A DNA stretch of 64,000 nt, from positions 59,610 through 123,609 of the forward strand of contig CAWGYT010000014.1 of assembly GCA_963826795.1 (NCBI GenBank), in the 5' to 3' direction. The DNA is from CAWGYT01 sp963826795 (GTDB taxonomy: Bacteria; Planctomycetota; Planctomycetia; Pirellulales; Pirellulaceae). The number at the start of each line of letters is the position of its first letter. Within the stretch, counting starts at the first letter, position 1. Of this stretch, positions 1 to 9,291 are shown piece after piece. The notes under the pieces are model-generated. The model worked only from the letters and a program-made list of their open reading frames with translations. It was not told the DNA's origin and ran no database searches. Made by a program: the position numbers and the translations under genes.

Positions 1-306
1 GCATGGAAGGAACGAAATCCAAACGTGCCTCGGGCTCGGCCGCACGCGCGGCGCGGGGCCGCGGCGGCCGTTCTCAAGGCGACGAGTCAAAACGACGGCG
101 GGCCAAGCCGAGATCCAGAACGCCCCGAGGTCGGCGCCGGGGGTGAGGCGTGGGGCCCCGGCGGCATCCCGCCGCTTCCCCTGGCGGAGCCAAACCGATC
201 CGTTACAATCGGCACGAGAGGGAGGGCCCGGGGGAGGTTGCCCTGCGACGCGCGGTTGGTTTTTCGAGGCGCGGTCTGGTTCCGTCCCGCCGCGGAGGAC
301 ACCTTC
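1..306. other. Leader region upstream of gcvT
   Basis: No gene is recognised here. Reading frames that run through it are GC-rich and unlike any protein I know. A TACAAT hexamer at 204-209 could be a -10 box, but no good -35 box lies at the right distance. A GGAGG at 294-298 sits 8 nt before the gcvT ATG and decides that start. I looked for the paired aptamers of a glycine riboswitch and did not see them. Confidence 0.4.
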
Positions 307-1434
307 ATGGATGCAGCATTGGCAACAACGCCCCTGCACGATTGGCATCGGGATCACGGAGGTCGGCTGGTCGATTTCGCCGGTTGGTCGATGCCCGTGC
401 AGTACACGTCGATCTCCGACGAACACCTCGCGACGCGCCAGCGGGCAACGCTGTTCGACGTCTCCCACATGGGCCGATTTCGCTTTCACGGAGCCGGTGC
501 CGGTGACTGGCTCAACCGGCTGCTCACACGCCGCGTCGATGATCTCCCCGCCGGCCGAATTCGTTACTCGTTGATCACCGGCGACGACGGCGGGATTCTG
601 GATGATGTGCTGGTGTATCACCTGTTGGAATCGAGCGATCGCCCATCAACCGGCTCGACTTATTGGCTGGTCGTCAACGCCAGCAATCGCCCGAAAATCT
701 GGAACTGGCTCGGTTCACACCCCTGCCCGACCGGTGCGGTCGAGGTGACGGACCGGACTGTGGAAACGGCCATGATCGCCGTCCAAGGGCCGCTCGCCCG
801 GAATCTCGTGCAGACGGTTTTTGGCCTGGACGAGTTGGCCACCTTGAAGAACTACGCCGGACGGTTACGTCGCGTCGAGGGAAACGATTGGATTGTCAGC
901 CGGACCGGGTACACGGGTGAGGATGGAGCCGAGTTGATCGTGCCCGCCTCCGTGGCGCGTTCGGTCTGGGAACGCCTGCTCGCCGCCGGGCAGCCGCAGG
1001 GCGTAAGGGCCGCGGGACTCGGGGCTCGAGACACCCTGCGGTTGGAGGCGGCGATGCCACTTTACGGCCACGAACTGACCGAACAGATCACGCCCTGGCA
1101 GGCGGGCTTGGCATTCGCCGTGGATCTCGCCGATCGCTCCTTTCCCGGTCGCGACGCGTTGGCCGAAATGCGGGCCCAAGCCCTACCCTGCCGCGTCGGC
1201 TTGCGGCTCGAGGGGAAACGTGTCGGCCGGCAGCATGCGGCGGTTTTCCTGGAAGACGGACCCGCGATCGGAGAAGTGACCAGCGGCACGTTCTCGCCGA
1301 CATTCCAACAATCCCTTGCGATGGCCTACGTCCCGCCGGAGGCCGCCGCGCCCGGAACCGAGGTCGGCGTTGATGTCCGAGGACGTCGGGAAGCGGCGCA
1401 CGTCGTGCCGCTGCCGTTCTACCAGCGTCGTTGA
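307..1434 (+). CDS. gcvT: Glycine cleavage system T protein (aminomethyltransferase)
   Basis: This cytoplasmic enzyme takes the aminomethyl group from lipoyl-GcvH and, with tetrahydrofolate, releases ammonia and forms methylene-tetrahydrofolate. The 375-residue product matches the usual family length. Visible family signatures are DFAGWSMPVQY near the N-terminus, GGILDDVLVYH with the catalytic Asp region, SRTGYTGEDGAEL, and GARDTLRLEAAMPLYGHEL. The frame is open further upstream, but the ATG at 307 has a GGAGG 8 nt before it and starts the conserved homology (TTPLHDWH). It is the first gene of gcvT-gcvH-gcvPA-gcvPB-lipoate ligase. Annotation by family is very safe. Confidence 0.96.
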   Translation: MDAALATTPLHDWHRDHGGRLVDFAGWSMPVQYTSISDEHLATRQRATLFDVSHMGRFRFHGAGAGDWLNRLLTRRVDDLPAGRIRYSLITGDDGGILDDVLVYHLLESSDRPSTGSTYWLVVNASNRPKIWNWLGSHPCPTGAVEVTDRTVETAMIAVQGPLARNLVQTVFGLDELATLKNYAGRLRRVEGNDWIVSRTGYTGEDGAELIVPASVARSVWERLLAAGQPQGVRAAGLGARDTLRLEAAMPLYGHELTEQITPWQAGLAFAVDLADRSFPGRDALAEMRAQALPCRVGLRLEGKRVGRQHAAVFLEDGPAIGEVTSGTFSPTFQQSLAMAYVPPEAAAPGTEVGVDVRGRREAAHVVPLPFYQRR

Positions 1435-1529
1435 TGCCGCATGGCTGATTTCGCTCGTTTTTCAGTGGGTCTTGCCTTTTCAATTCCGCGTCGCGAATCA
1501 AGATCGTGCCCTGACATGAGGAACGTTCC

Positions 1530-1925
1530 GTGAAGCCCGAAGAACTGCTCTACAGCAAAACGCATGAATGGGTCCACCTCACCGAATCCGACGGCGAAAA
1601 AATCGCCACCGTTGGGATTTCGGAGTTCGCCGTCCAACAGCTGACCGACCTGGTCTATATCGAGCTGCCAGAAGTTGGTGGCATGGTGACTGCGGGACAG
1701 CCCTTCGGCGAGATTGAGTCGGTCAAGGCTGTGAGCGATCTTTACAGCCCCGTGACGGGCGAGATTGTCGAGGTCAACACGTCGTTGAAAGATGCCTTGG
1801 AACGCTTTAGCGAGGATCCGTATGGCGCCGGCTGGATCATGAAAGTCCGTGTGGGGGATGCCACGAGCCTGTCGTCGCTTCTGCAACCGGCCGACTATGC
1901 CCGCCAATGTGCCGAAGAAGGGTGA
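1530..1925 (+). CDS. gcvH: Glycine cleavage system H protein
   Basis: This lipoyl carrier shuttles the aminomethyl intermediate between GcvP, GcvT and the L protein. The 131-residue length is typical. It opens with the conserved YSKTHEWV segment, and the lipoylated lysine lies in EIESVKAVSD at about residue 66. The start is a GTG with GAGGA 7 nt upstream. It is 95 nt downstream of gcvT in the same operon, and the lipoate ligase at 4834-5610 is the obvious candidate to modify it. The reading frame is intact. Confidence 0.97.
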   Translation: MKPEELLYSKTHEWVHLTESDGEKIATVGISEFAVQQLTDLVYIELPEVGGMVTAGQPFGEIESVKAVSDLYSPVTGEIVEVNTSLKDALERFSEDPYGAGWIMKVRVGDATSLSSLLQPADYARQCAEEG

Positions 1926-1996
1926 CCGCTATAGTAGATCATGCCCTGCCCGCAACGACACCAATCGATGCACTCACCGCGCGAGAAAACTAAGAT

Positions 1997-3365
1997 ATGC
2001 CCTACACGTTCAATACACCCGCTGATCAGCAGGCGATGTTCGAGGCGATTGGGGTGGAAAACCTCGAGCAGCTGTTTGCTCCGATTCCTGAATCGATTCG
2101 CCTGCGCCGTCCGCTTGAGCTTCCCCCCGCGATGGGCGAACTGGAGCTGACGCAGCACATGGCCCAGCTGGCCGGGCGAAACCGCTCGTCTCAGCAACTG
2201 ACCTGTTTTCTCGGCGGCGGCGCCTACGACCATTTCGTGCCGGCCGTCGTCGATTCGCTGGCCAGCCGCGGGGAGTTCTACACGTCCTATACGCCCTACC
2301 AGCCGGAAGTGAGCCAGGGCAATCTTCAGGCCATGTTCGAGTACCAAACGTTGATCTGCGAGCTCACGGGTCTGGACGTTTCTAACGCCAGTCTCTACGA
2401 CGGAGGCAGCGCGGTCGCGGAAGCCGTCCTGATGGCGATCAGCGTGACACGACGCCATCAGAAGGTGGTGGTGCCCGCGACGCTGCATCCGGAGTATCGC
2501 GAAATCCTGGAGACCTATCTGCGGAATCTCGGTACCGAGCTGCATGTCGTTCCCTGTCCGGACGGGAAGTTGAGCGTCGAAGATCTGGCGTCGGCTGTCG
2601 ACGATCAAACCGCTTGCGTCGTAGTCCAGCATCCCAACTTTTTGGGGCAACTCGAAGCGGTCGCCGAGGTCGCCGAGCTGACGCGCGCCGCGATGCCCTG
2701 CTGATCGTGTCCTTCGATCCGCTCAGCCTCGGCATCTTGAAGCGTCCAGGGGACTTGGGGGCAGATATCGCGGTCGCTGAAGGCCAATCGCTAGGAACGC
2801 CGCTCAGCTTCGGAGGACCCTACCTGGGCATCATGGCCTGTCGCGAGAAATTCGTCCGACGAATGCCCGGGCGGATTGCCGGGCAAACCGAGGACCGTCG
2901 CGGCAAGCGGTGCTGGGTGCTGACGCTGCAGACGCGTGAGCAGCACATTCGCCGGGACAAAGCGACGAGCAATATCTGCACGAACCAAGGATTGTTCGCA
3001 CTTCGCGCCAGCATCTATTTGGCGGCGATGGGGCCCACCGGACTCCGCGACGTGGCGGCACCTTTGTCTCCAGAAAGCCCACTTTGCCGCCGACTTGATC
3101 ACCCAAAACGAACGGTTCGAATTGCGGTTTGTGGGACCCTACTTCAAGGAGTTCGTCGTTCGCGACCGGCGCGGCGAAGTGGATTCGTTGCTCGACCAAG
3201 CGACCGACGCAGGTGTCCTGGCTGGCCTCCCCTTGGGCGCTGGGATCCCGACTTGCACGATTGCTTCCTGGTCGCCGTGACCGAGCAGCGAACCGCGCAG
3301 AGATCGAAGGATGGGTTCAGGCCCTGGGACAGCCCGCCTCGGGAGAAAGCCTCCGCCATGCGTAA
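1997..3365 (+). pseudogene. gcvPA: Glycine dehydrogenase subunit 1 (GcvPA), broken by four frameshifts
   Basis: This is the first half of the two-subunit PLP glycine decarboxylase. The homology is continuous (MPYTFNTPADQQAMFEAIGV to GWVQALGQPASGESLRHA) but needs four changes of frame. A missing base lies near 2698, where CGCGAT probably was CGCGGAT. An extra base lies near 3073, a missing base near 3237, and another near 3283. Restored, it is about 455 residues, the normal length. Its TAA at 3363-3365 overlaps the gcvPB ATG by 8 nt, as expected for translational coupling. Well-preserved codons between the breaks suggest sequence errors or very recent decay rather than an old pseudogene. Raw reads must decide. 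Confidence 0.88.
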
Positions 3366-4837
3366 TCGCCAAGCCACTCAATTGCTGTTTGAACTCTCTC
3401 AGTCAGGCCGCTGTGATGCCGTGCTGCCGCCGTGCGATGTTCCTGAGCGGCCACTGGACGAGTTGCTGCCGACTACCCAAGTGGCCTGCGATCCCCCCGG
3501 TCTGCCCGAATTGGCCGAACCGGACGTCGTGCGGCATTACACGAATCTCTCGACGCTGAACATGTCGGTGGATACGCACTTTTACCCGCTCGGGTCCTGC
3601 ACGATGAAGTACAACCCCAAGCGGAACGAGCGTCTGGCGAGCCTGCCTGGATTCACACACCTGCATCCGCTGCAACCGGCCGCGACCGTGCAGGGGATGT
3701 TGGGAATGTTGTTTGAACTGCAGCGATTCTTCGGGGAAATCTCCGGTCTCCCAGGCGTTTCGCTCCAGCCCGCGGCAGGTGCCCAGGGGGAATTGACCGC
3801 CCTGATGGTTGCCGCGGCCTATTTCCGTGACCGACGGGAGAGTTCGCACCAAGGTGCTCGCCCCCGATAGTGCCCACGGAACGAATCCCGCCAGCGCCCA
3901 CATGGTGGGATTCGAGACGGTCACGATCCGCAGTGGCGCGGATGGCTGTGTGGACTTGGAAGACCTGGAGCAAAAACTGGATGAACAAGTGGCCGTGCTC
4001 ATGATCACCAATCCCAACACGCTGGGGCTGTTCGATCAACAAGTGGTCCACATCGCGCGCCGCGTCCACGAACTCGGCGGATTGATCTACCTTGACGGTG
4101 CCAACATGAACGCGATCTTAGGGATCACGCGGCCCGGTGATTTTGGGGCCGACATGATGCATTACAACCCGCACAAGACGTTTAGTGGTCCGCACGGCGG
4201 CGGCGGGCCAGGAGCGGGGCCGATCTGCGTCACCGCCCCGCTCGAACCGTTTCTCCCGTCCCCCGTCGTCACGTGCGATGGCGATCAATACCGGCTCGAA
4301 TACGACCGGCCTCAGTCGATTGGGCGAGTCCGCAGTTTTTTCGGAAATGTGGGGGTCCTGGTCCGCGCCTACGCCTACATCCGCACGCACGGGCCGGATG
4401 GCCTGCGACGCGTTTCGGAGAACGCGGTGCTGAATGCCAATTACCTGCTGAGCCGGGTCAAACACATCTTGCCGGTTCCCCACGGCGACCGCTGCATGCA
4501 CGAATTTGTGGCCACTGCCGGCGACCTGAAGAAAGAGCGAGGGGTGACCGCGATGGACCTCGCCAAGCGACTACTTGACTATGGGTTTCACGCGCCGACG
4601 GTCTACTTCCCGCTGACGGTTCCCGAGTGTTTGATGATTGAGCCCACCGAAACGGAAAGTAAGGCCACGCTCGATGCCTTCGCCGAAACCCTATTCCGGG
4701 TCACCGAAGAGTCGCTGGACATGTTGCACGAAGCCCCGCACACCACGGCCATTAGCCGACCGGACGAGGTGCGGGCGGCGCGGCAGACAATCACGCGCTG
4801 GCAGCCAGCGGCGCCGGTTGCGGTCGAAGGTCGATGA
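3358..4837 (+). pseudogene. gcvPB: Glycine dehydrogenase subunit 2 (GcvPB), one frameshift
   Basis: This is the second, PLP-carrying half of the P protein. The start MRNRQATQLLFELSQSGR is followed by HFYPLGSCTMKYNPK, LQPAAGAQGELT, and then, after a frame change near 3837, APDSAHGTNPASAHMVGF. The PLP lysine lies in HYNPHKTFSGPHGGG. One extra base in GACCGACGGG accounts for the break; without it the product is about 490 residues, normal for GcvPB. The TGA overlaps the ATG of the lipoate ligase (ATGA at 4834-4837). The lesion is the fifth single-base break in 1.15 kb, see findings. Confidence 0.9.
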
Positions 4838-5610
4838 GCCTGCCGGAAACTGACCCCTGGACCGGTCAGGTCGGGCGACTCTTGATTCATCCGCCCGGCG
4901 GCGGCGCGTGGAACATGGCGGTCGACGAGGTCTTGCTCGAAAACGCCGCACGGGGTCAGTTGAGCCTGCGGTTCTATCAGTGGCAGGAGGCCACCGTCTC
5001 GCTCGGATATTTCCAGGCATTGAGCGAGCGGAACGCCCATCCAGCCAGCCTCGCGTGCCCGCTCGTGCGTCGTTCCTCCGGGGGCGGAGCGATCGTGCAC
5101 GACGGTCTCGGCCACGATCTCACCTACAGCCTCGCGGTCCCCGGAGTTCCCCGACGGGGAGACGAGCAGGCCCGGTTGTACGCGGTACTGCACGAGGCAC
5201 TGATTGACGCCCTGTCCGATTTCGGCGTGGCAGCGACCTCCTGCCCCGAGCACCGCCTGCCGCCGAGGACCAAGCCGTTCCTGTGTTTTCAGCGACAAAC
5301 GCCCGGCGATGTGTTGCTTGAGGATCAAAAGATTCTCGGGAGTGCCCAGCGCCGTAACTTGATGGCGCTGCTCCAGCACGGGAGCGTCTTGCTTCAACAA
5401 TCGCCGTTCGTGCCCGAGCTGCCCGGGATCGGCGAGCTTCGCGGGCGGAAACTCGATGTCGAACCACTCCGCGAGGTCTGGCAGTCGCGGTTGTGGGATC
5501 GCTGGCCCGTGACGTGGCAGCGGGCTGAATTGACGAAGCCCGAGATTGCACGAGCGGAGGAACTGGTGGCTCAGAAGTACGGAAATCCGCGCTGGAACGC
5601 ACGACGCTAA
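4834..5610 (+). CDS. Lipoate-protein ligase A family protein
   Basis: This is a cofactor transferase of the BPL/LPL fold, 258 residues. The family signature RRSSGGGAIVHDGLGHDLTYS lies at residues ~77-97, and the lysine expected to contact the acyl-adenylate lies in DQKILGSAQRR. It overlaps gcvPB by 4 nt. Its place as last gene of the glycine cleavage operon suggests that it lipoylates GcvH, either from free lipoate (LplA-like) or by octanoyl/lipoyl transfer (LipM/LipL-like). The sequence alone does not separate these, so no gene symbol is given. Confidence 0.85.
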   Translation: MSLPETDPWTGQVGRLLIHPPGGGAWNMAVDEVLLENAARGQLSLRFYQWQEATVSLGYFQALSERNAHPASLACPLVRRSSGGGAIVHDGLGHDLTYSLAVPGVPRRGDEQARLYAVLHEALIDALSDFGVAATSCPEHRLPPRTKPFLCFQRQTPGDVLLEDQKILGSAQRRNLMALLQHGSVLLQQSPFVPELPGIGELRGRKLDVEPLREVWQSRLWDRWPVTWQRAELTKPEIARAEELVAQKYGNPRWNARR

Positions 5611-6154
5611 GACCGGGTTCGTGCGTCGATGGCCCGCCGATCAAAGCGGCACGGCCGCGACAAGTGGTCGCGGACCGGTGCGCCTCTGATAAACATCGGA
5701 GGACGCTCACCCCGTGCGGGCGCTGAGGCATCTGTGAATCTCGCGTTAAGGTCCTGTTTTTCGGGGTTTCAGGGCGGCTAAGCGATTTTGACGCCGGTCG
5801 AGATTTCTGCTATCTTCGAGCTTGTTGTGGGTTCGCTGAGCTATAATGAGCGAAGGTAGGCGGTACCACTCTCGACGTTCGCGGGAAACACGTTCAGGAC
5901 TCATTCTTTCTATTCTCTTCCTGTCTGGCTGACTTGATTTTCCTGGCGAATGAACGTTTGGCCGTCTAAGCTAACGACATCAAGACTCAGGGCATCCCAA
6001 CGACGGGAGTCAATGCGACTCGCTGCGGTGGGGTGGTCTTTCTGAGCCTTACGAAGTCGCTTGATCGGTAGCCGAAACGGAATCAGCTCCACGATCGGCG
6101 TCGAATCGTACTCGATGCTGATAGATAGCTCGACCTGCACGAGGAAGTCCCAAT
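5611..6154 (+). other. Intergenic region with promoter for the FHA/sigma cluster
   Basis: This 544-nt gap holds the promoter candidate at 5788-5816 and a separate perfect TATAAT at 5842-5847 that lacks a clear -35 box. The second half (5880-6150) is less GC-rich than its surroundings. A minus-strand frame of 76 codons (5910-6140) has a protein-like composition but no ribosome binding site, so I do not call it. Confidence 0.4.
5788..5816 (+). promoter_or_regulatory. Sigma70-type promoter candidate
   Basis: TTGACG (5788-5793) and TATCTT (5811-5816) are separated by exactly 17 nt. The site lies about 340 nt upstream of the FHA gene, which would give a long leader. Confidence 0.45.
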
Positions 6155-6823
6155 ATGCATCTCAAGTTGAAGGTCTTGCGCGGCGCCAGCAGTGGCAAAG
6201 AAGTGGCCGTTCAAGGGCCTCGATTCTTCATTGGCCGGTCCGAAGAATGCCACCTTCGTGCCAACAGTGATGCGATTAGTCGCCGCCATTGTGCGATTAC
6301 CCTCAAGGGCGACGAGGTCCAGATTCGCGACCTCGGCAGCCGCAACGGCACCTACGTCAACGGGAAGCGAATCGAAGGCGACCACCGGATTCAGCTTGGA
6401 GATCAGCTTCGGGTGGGACCGCTGGAATTCCTCGTGACGTATCTGAAGCCCGCGACGGCATCCGCCACGGCGGCGAAGCCGGTGGGATCCGCGAGTGGTA
6501 ACGAAGACGAAATGGCCGGCCTGATCGACGATTGGCTGTCCGAGTCGGACGAGCAGGCGCAACGTTCGCGGGTGGTCGAAAATGAAACGCGCGAGTTTCG
6601 CCTGGACGAAACGGAACGGATCGATCTGAAACGGGCAGCGGCGAAGGCGGAAGCAGCCAAGACGCAGGCCGCCGCAGGCGCTTCGGACGACGCCGAGCCC
6701 GAGAAAAAAACTCCAGCCTCCGCAGGGCCCGTTCCCCGTCGGTCCCAGAGCAAGCCGGCGCCGAAGGACACGCAGGAGGCGGCGGCGCAGACTCTGCGGA
6801 AATTCTTCAATCGCGGCGGCTGA
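6155..6823 (+). CDS. FHA domain protein
   Basis: This 222-residue protein has an N-terminal forkhead-associated domain (residues ~1-95). The phosphothreonine-binding signatures are all present: FIGRSEECHLR, the SRRH of the S-x-x-H motif, and DLGSRNGTYVNGKRI. The C-terminal ~120 residues are Ala/Lys/Glu-rich and look disordered, with acidic and threonine/serine stretches that could be phosphorylated. A GAGG precedes the ATG. It lies just upstream of an ECF sigma/anti-sigma pair in the same direction. A role in Ser/Thr kinase signalling is inferred from the domain only. Confidence 0.88.
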   Translation: MHLKLKVLRGASSGKEVAVQGPRFFIGRSEECHLRANSDAISRRHCAITLKGDEVQIRDLGSRNGTYVNGKRIEGDHRIQLGDQLRVGPLEFLVTYLKPATASATAAKPVGSASGNEDEMAGLIDDWLSESDEQAQRSRVVENETREFRLDETERIDLKRAAAKAEAAKTQAAAGASDDAEPEKKTPASAGPVPRRSQSKPAPKDTQEAAAQTLRKFFNRGG

Positions 6824-6910
6824 GCAGCGGTCAAACCGGCGGGATGGCCGCGCGGGTTGAGCGCCCTCGAGCTGGACGACAAGGGGGTGTCGCACTGCAA
6901 GGGAGCAGAC

Positions 6911-7459
6911 GTGTCCGGAGAGATTCATCAGTTGGTCGACGCCTGTCGGGCCAATGAGCCCTCGGCGATGTCACGCCTCGTTCAGCAATTTCGCGGCCAA
7001 GTCCTTGGGCTCTGTTTCCGGATGCTTGGCCAATGGCAGGATGCTGAAGATGCCGCCCAGGAAACGTTTTGGCGCGTCGCGCGAAATTTGGATCGGTGGG
7101 ATTCACGGCGCGAGTTTGAGCCCTGGCTATTGGCGATCGCGGCCAACCGCTGCCGGACCGCCCTCGCGCGACGGAAAAAAGCAGTCGCAACCCGCGAATT
7201 TACGGATTTCGACGTCGTCGTGTTGTCGCGGCCAACCGCCGAATCGACGGTCGCGCTGCAGCAGGAGATTGAACTCGCCTTGCAACGGCTCCCCCCGAAA
7301 TGGGCCGATGCACTGCGGCTTTATCACTCGGAGGGCTTGGCCTACCACGAAATCGCGGCGCGGATGGGCCGGCCCGTCGGGACGATTAAGACCTGGGTCC
7401 ACCGGGCTCGAAGGGCCCTGTTGGAACGACTTCGTTCGCGTCAGGTTCTGGTGAGCTAG
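6911..7459 (+). CDS. ECF-type RNA polymerase sigma factor
   Basis: This is a 182-residue extracytoplasmic-function sigma factor. Region 2 contains QDAEDAAQETFWRVARNLDRW and FEPWLLAIAANRCR; region 4 contains LPPKWADALRLYHSEGL, then the helix-turn-helix HEIAARMGRPVGTIKTWVHRAR. I prefer the GTG at 6911, preceded by AAGGGA, over the TTG at 6857. The next gene starts 9 nt after the stop and encodes a zinc-finger membrane protein, the typical arrangement for a sigma factor and its anti-sigma partner. The inducing signal cannot be read from the sequence. Confidence 0.92.
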   Translation: MSGEIHQLVDACRANEPSAMSRLVQQFRGQVLGLCFRMLGQWQDAEDAAQETFWRVARNLDRWDSRREFEPWLLAIAANRCRTALARRKKAVATREFTDFDVVVLSRPTAESTVALQQEIELALQRLPPKWADALRLYHSEGLAYHEIAARMGRPVGTIKTWVHRARRALLERLRSRQVLVS

Positions 7460-7468
7460 GGACGAACC

Positions 7469-8173
7469 ATGAGATGCGCGCAGTTCGAGCGTCGTATGAA
7501 TCTGCTGCTGGACCGGAGACGCCGGCCGGCGATCGACCGCCGGCTCAGAAATCACGCTCGGGTGTGCGAGGACTGTCGGGATCTGCTGCAGCTCCAGTCA
7601 GCCGTGCTGGATTATTGGGCTCCCCAAGCGGCCGCCAAGGCTTCGGCTCGCGCGACAATCGACTTGCCGGGCTTGCTCGAGCGACTTATCCCGGCACACC
7701 CCAAGTCTCAGGTCCTCGCGGCGTGCCTCTCCCTATTTCTCGTGACCCTCTCGTTTTGGGTCGCAGCGCGGATCAACACGGGGGTTTCGGGGCGTCCGGC
7801 GAAATCGGTCAAACAGGCTGTGCAGGCCAGGCCCGGTCGCCCGATCCCAGCTCCGGCGCCGGAACCCTGGGGTAACTGGCAGGTCACTCCCGTCGTGAGT
7901 TGGGTCGATGAATTCCCGACCTGGAATGTTGGGGTCAAGGATCTGGGCGTCCAGGGGCTCCTTCGGGTGACGGATCACGTGGTCCGGACGGAAACCCCCT
8001 GGCTGGAACCCGTTCAGGACGGCCTTGCGCCGCTGGCGAGCTCCGTTGCCAGCACATTTCACGTTCTCCAGCGAACTTGGCCCGGGCGCCGCGGCGGAAC
8101 GTCAAGAAGTCCTGCCGGCAGCTCATCCCCCGCACCTCTCGACCCGCCGCAGCCTCACGCCCAGGCCAGCTAA
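7469..8173 (+). CDS. Putative zinc-finger anti-sigma factor, membrane-anchored
   Basis: This is a 234-residue protein. The N-terminal cytoplasmic part has the H-x3-C-x2-C motif (HARVCEDC, residues ~28-35) of ZAS-type anti-sigma domains. One hydrophobic segment (VLAACLSLFLVTLSFWVAAR, residues ~88-107) would cross the membrane, followed by a Pro/Ala-rich outer part with no domain I recognise. AGGGA precedes the ATG. It directly follows the ECF sigma gene and is presumably co-transcribed. Binding of that sigma factor is inferred from architecture and position. Confidence 0.75.
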   Translation: MRCAQFERRMNLLLDRRRRPAIDRRLRNHARVCEDCRDLLQLQSAVLDYWAPQAAAKASARATIDLPGLLERLIPAHPKSQVLAACLSLFLVTLSFWVAARINTGVSGRPAKSVKQAVQARPGRPIPAPAPEPWGNWQVTPVVSWVDEFPTWNVGVKDLGVQGLLRVTDHVVRTETPWLEPVQDGLAPLASSVASTFHVLQRTWPGRRGGTSRSPAGSSSPAPLDPPQPHAQAS

Positions 8174-8473
8174 AACGTCCCGGTCGTTTCCTTGCCGCCA
8201 GGTCCGAGCGACCGCGTTTTGGTCGGTCACGGTACCGACGCGTCAAACGCGGGCCGCTGTCGCCCGCGGGTCTCGAAGCTCATCTCGACGCTCGCGCATA
8301 ACCGGAACAGTCGCCACCATGCCGTCGATTGCCTGATTCGCAATACTTCCTCAATTGTTTAACCCTGCTATACGCGGACACTTTGCCTAAATGGTGTATT
8401 TTTTCAAGCGCGTCGACGATGTTCAGACTCGTCAAGCTTGTGACTCTGACCTTTGAGAAGGGGGTTTCCCACG
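8174..8473. other. Intergenic region
   Basis: No gene is recognised in these 300 bases. The AT-richer stretch at 8340-8400 (with TATACG at 8369-8374) is the likely promoter area of the next gene, but no -35/-10 pair at standard spacing stands out. Confidence 0.3.
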
Positions 8474-8959
8474 GTGGCCAAAGCAAAAACAGCCAAACAG
8501 CCTGTGAAGAAGAAGAAGCAATCCGTTGGAGAGACGGAAGTAACGGTCTGCCGACGCACCAACGACCGGCGGTCGACCGTCAAAGGAGCTAAAGCAGCCA
8601 AGGCTGGCAAGTCTGGAAAAGGAGCCGTTCCGGCGACGGACGAGGAGGCGGCGAAGAAGTCATCGGACAATGTGCTGGAAGCGGTCCCGGTGCAGCTGCC
8701 AGAGCGACGAAAGGTGCAGCGGCGACGGCAAATTGATCCCACGACGTGCGAGAGGGATTATTCACAGGACGAAATTGAGTTCATGCACGCCCTGGACGCT
8801 TACAAGCGTTCGAGTGGTCGGATGTTCCCAACCTGCAGCGAGATCCTCGAGGTCGTCCGTGGGTTGGGCTATGCGAAAAAGGAATGGGACGACCCGGCGG
8901 AGAGGGTCTTGGAGACGCTGCGGGAAACGGCGGAGTTGGCTTCCGAGATTGACGCGTGA
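8474..8959 (+). CDS. Conserved planctomycete protein with basic, histone-H1-like N-terminal tail
   Basis: This 161-residue protein starts at a GTG with AAGGGGG 8 nt upstream. Residues 1-55 are Lys/Ala-rich and basic, ending in AKAGKSGKGA, and look disordered. A short arginine-rich patch (ERRKVQRRRQIDPTTCERDY) leads into a C-terminal domain of about 65 residues: SQDEIEFMHALDAYKR, then SGRMFPTCSEILEVVRGLGY. This domain resembles small planctomycete proteins I have seen without a function. Nucleic-acid binding is an inference from charge and layout. A hairpin follows at 9015-9056. Confidence 0.75.
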   Translation: MAKAKTAKQPVKKKKQSVGETEVTVCRRTNDRRSTVKGAKAAKAGKSGKGAVPATDEEAAKKSSDNVLEAVPVQLPERRKVQRRRQIDPTTCERDYSQDEIEFMHALDAYKRSSGRMFPTCSEILEVVRGLGYAKKEWDDPAERVLETLRETAELASEIDA

Positions 8960-9291
8960 GCTGTTGCAGGCTGACGTGGTGAACGATTGACGCGTGGCAA
9001 GGCGCAAAGGAATGCGCCCCAGCCGCGACTTCCGTTCCTGAGCCCTGGCTGGGGCGATCTGGGGGAACTTGGGCGGCACCGCCTGATCTTGGCACGATTT
9101 GTCTTGTCCTGTCAGGGATTTCGCGATACTCTACCGGCCGTCTTTCCGGGCATCGCCTCGCGCGCGGGTGTCTTGGGCGTTTGCGGGGCCGTTGGCCGAT
9201 GGGTCCACAGGTGTGTGGGCCTTGTCCTGTGTCCCGCGGATCCGGAATTCGGAGACGCGTGCACACGGAAGTCCGAACAAGGAGCGTAATC
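8960..9291. other. Intergenic region
   Basis: This 332-nt gap contains the terminator-like hairpin at 9015-9056 and the upstream region of the TPR lipoprotein gene. AAGGAG at 9279-9284 is the binding site for the TTG start at 9292. Nothing else is recognised. Confidence 0.35.
9015..9056 (+). terminator. Hairpin, possible terminator
   Basis: CGCCCCAGCC (9015-9024) and GGCTGGGGCG (9047-9056) form a perfect 10-bp stem with a 22-nt loop, 55 nt after the stop of the basic-tailed protein gene. There is no T run, so termination is only a guess. Confidence 0.4.

Noticed and set aside
5910..6140. 76-codon minus-strand frame upstream of the FHA gene
   Set aside because: Composition looks protein-like (SLDVVSLDGQTFIRQEN) but the GTG start has no ribosome binding site and it is antisense to the likely promoter and leader.
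9090..9115. Sigma54-like sequence TTGGCACGATTTGTCTTG
   Set aside because: The -24 part fits, but the -12 element lacks GC at the required spacing.
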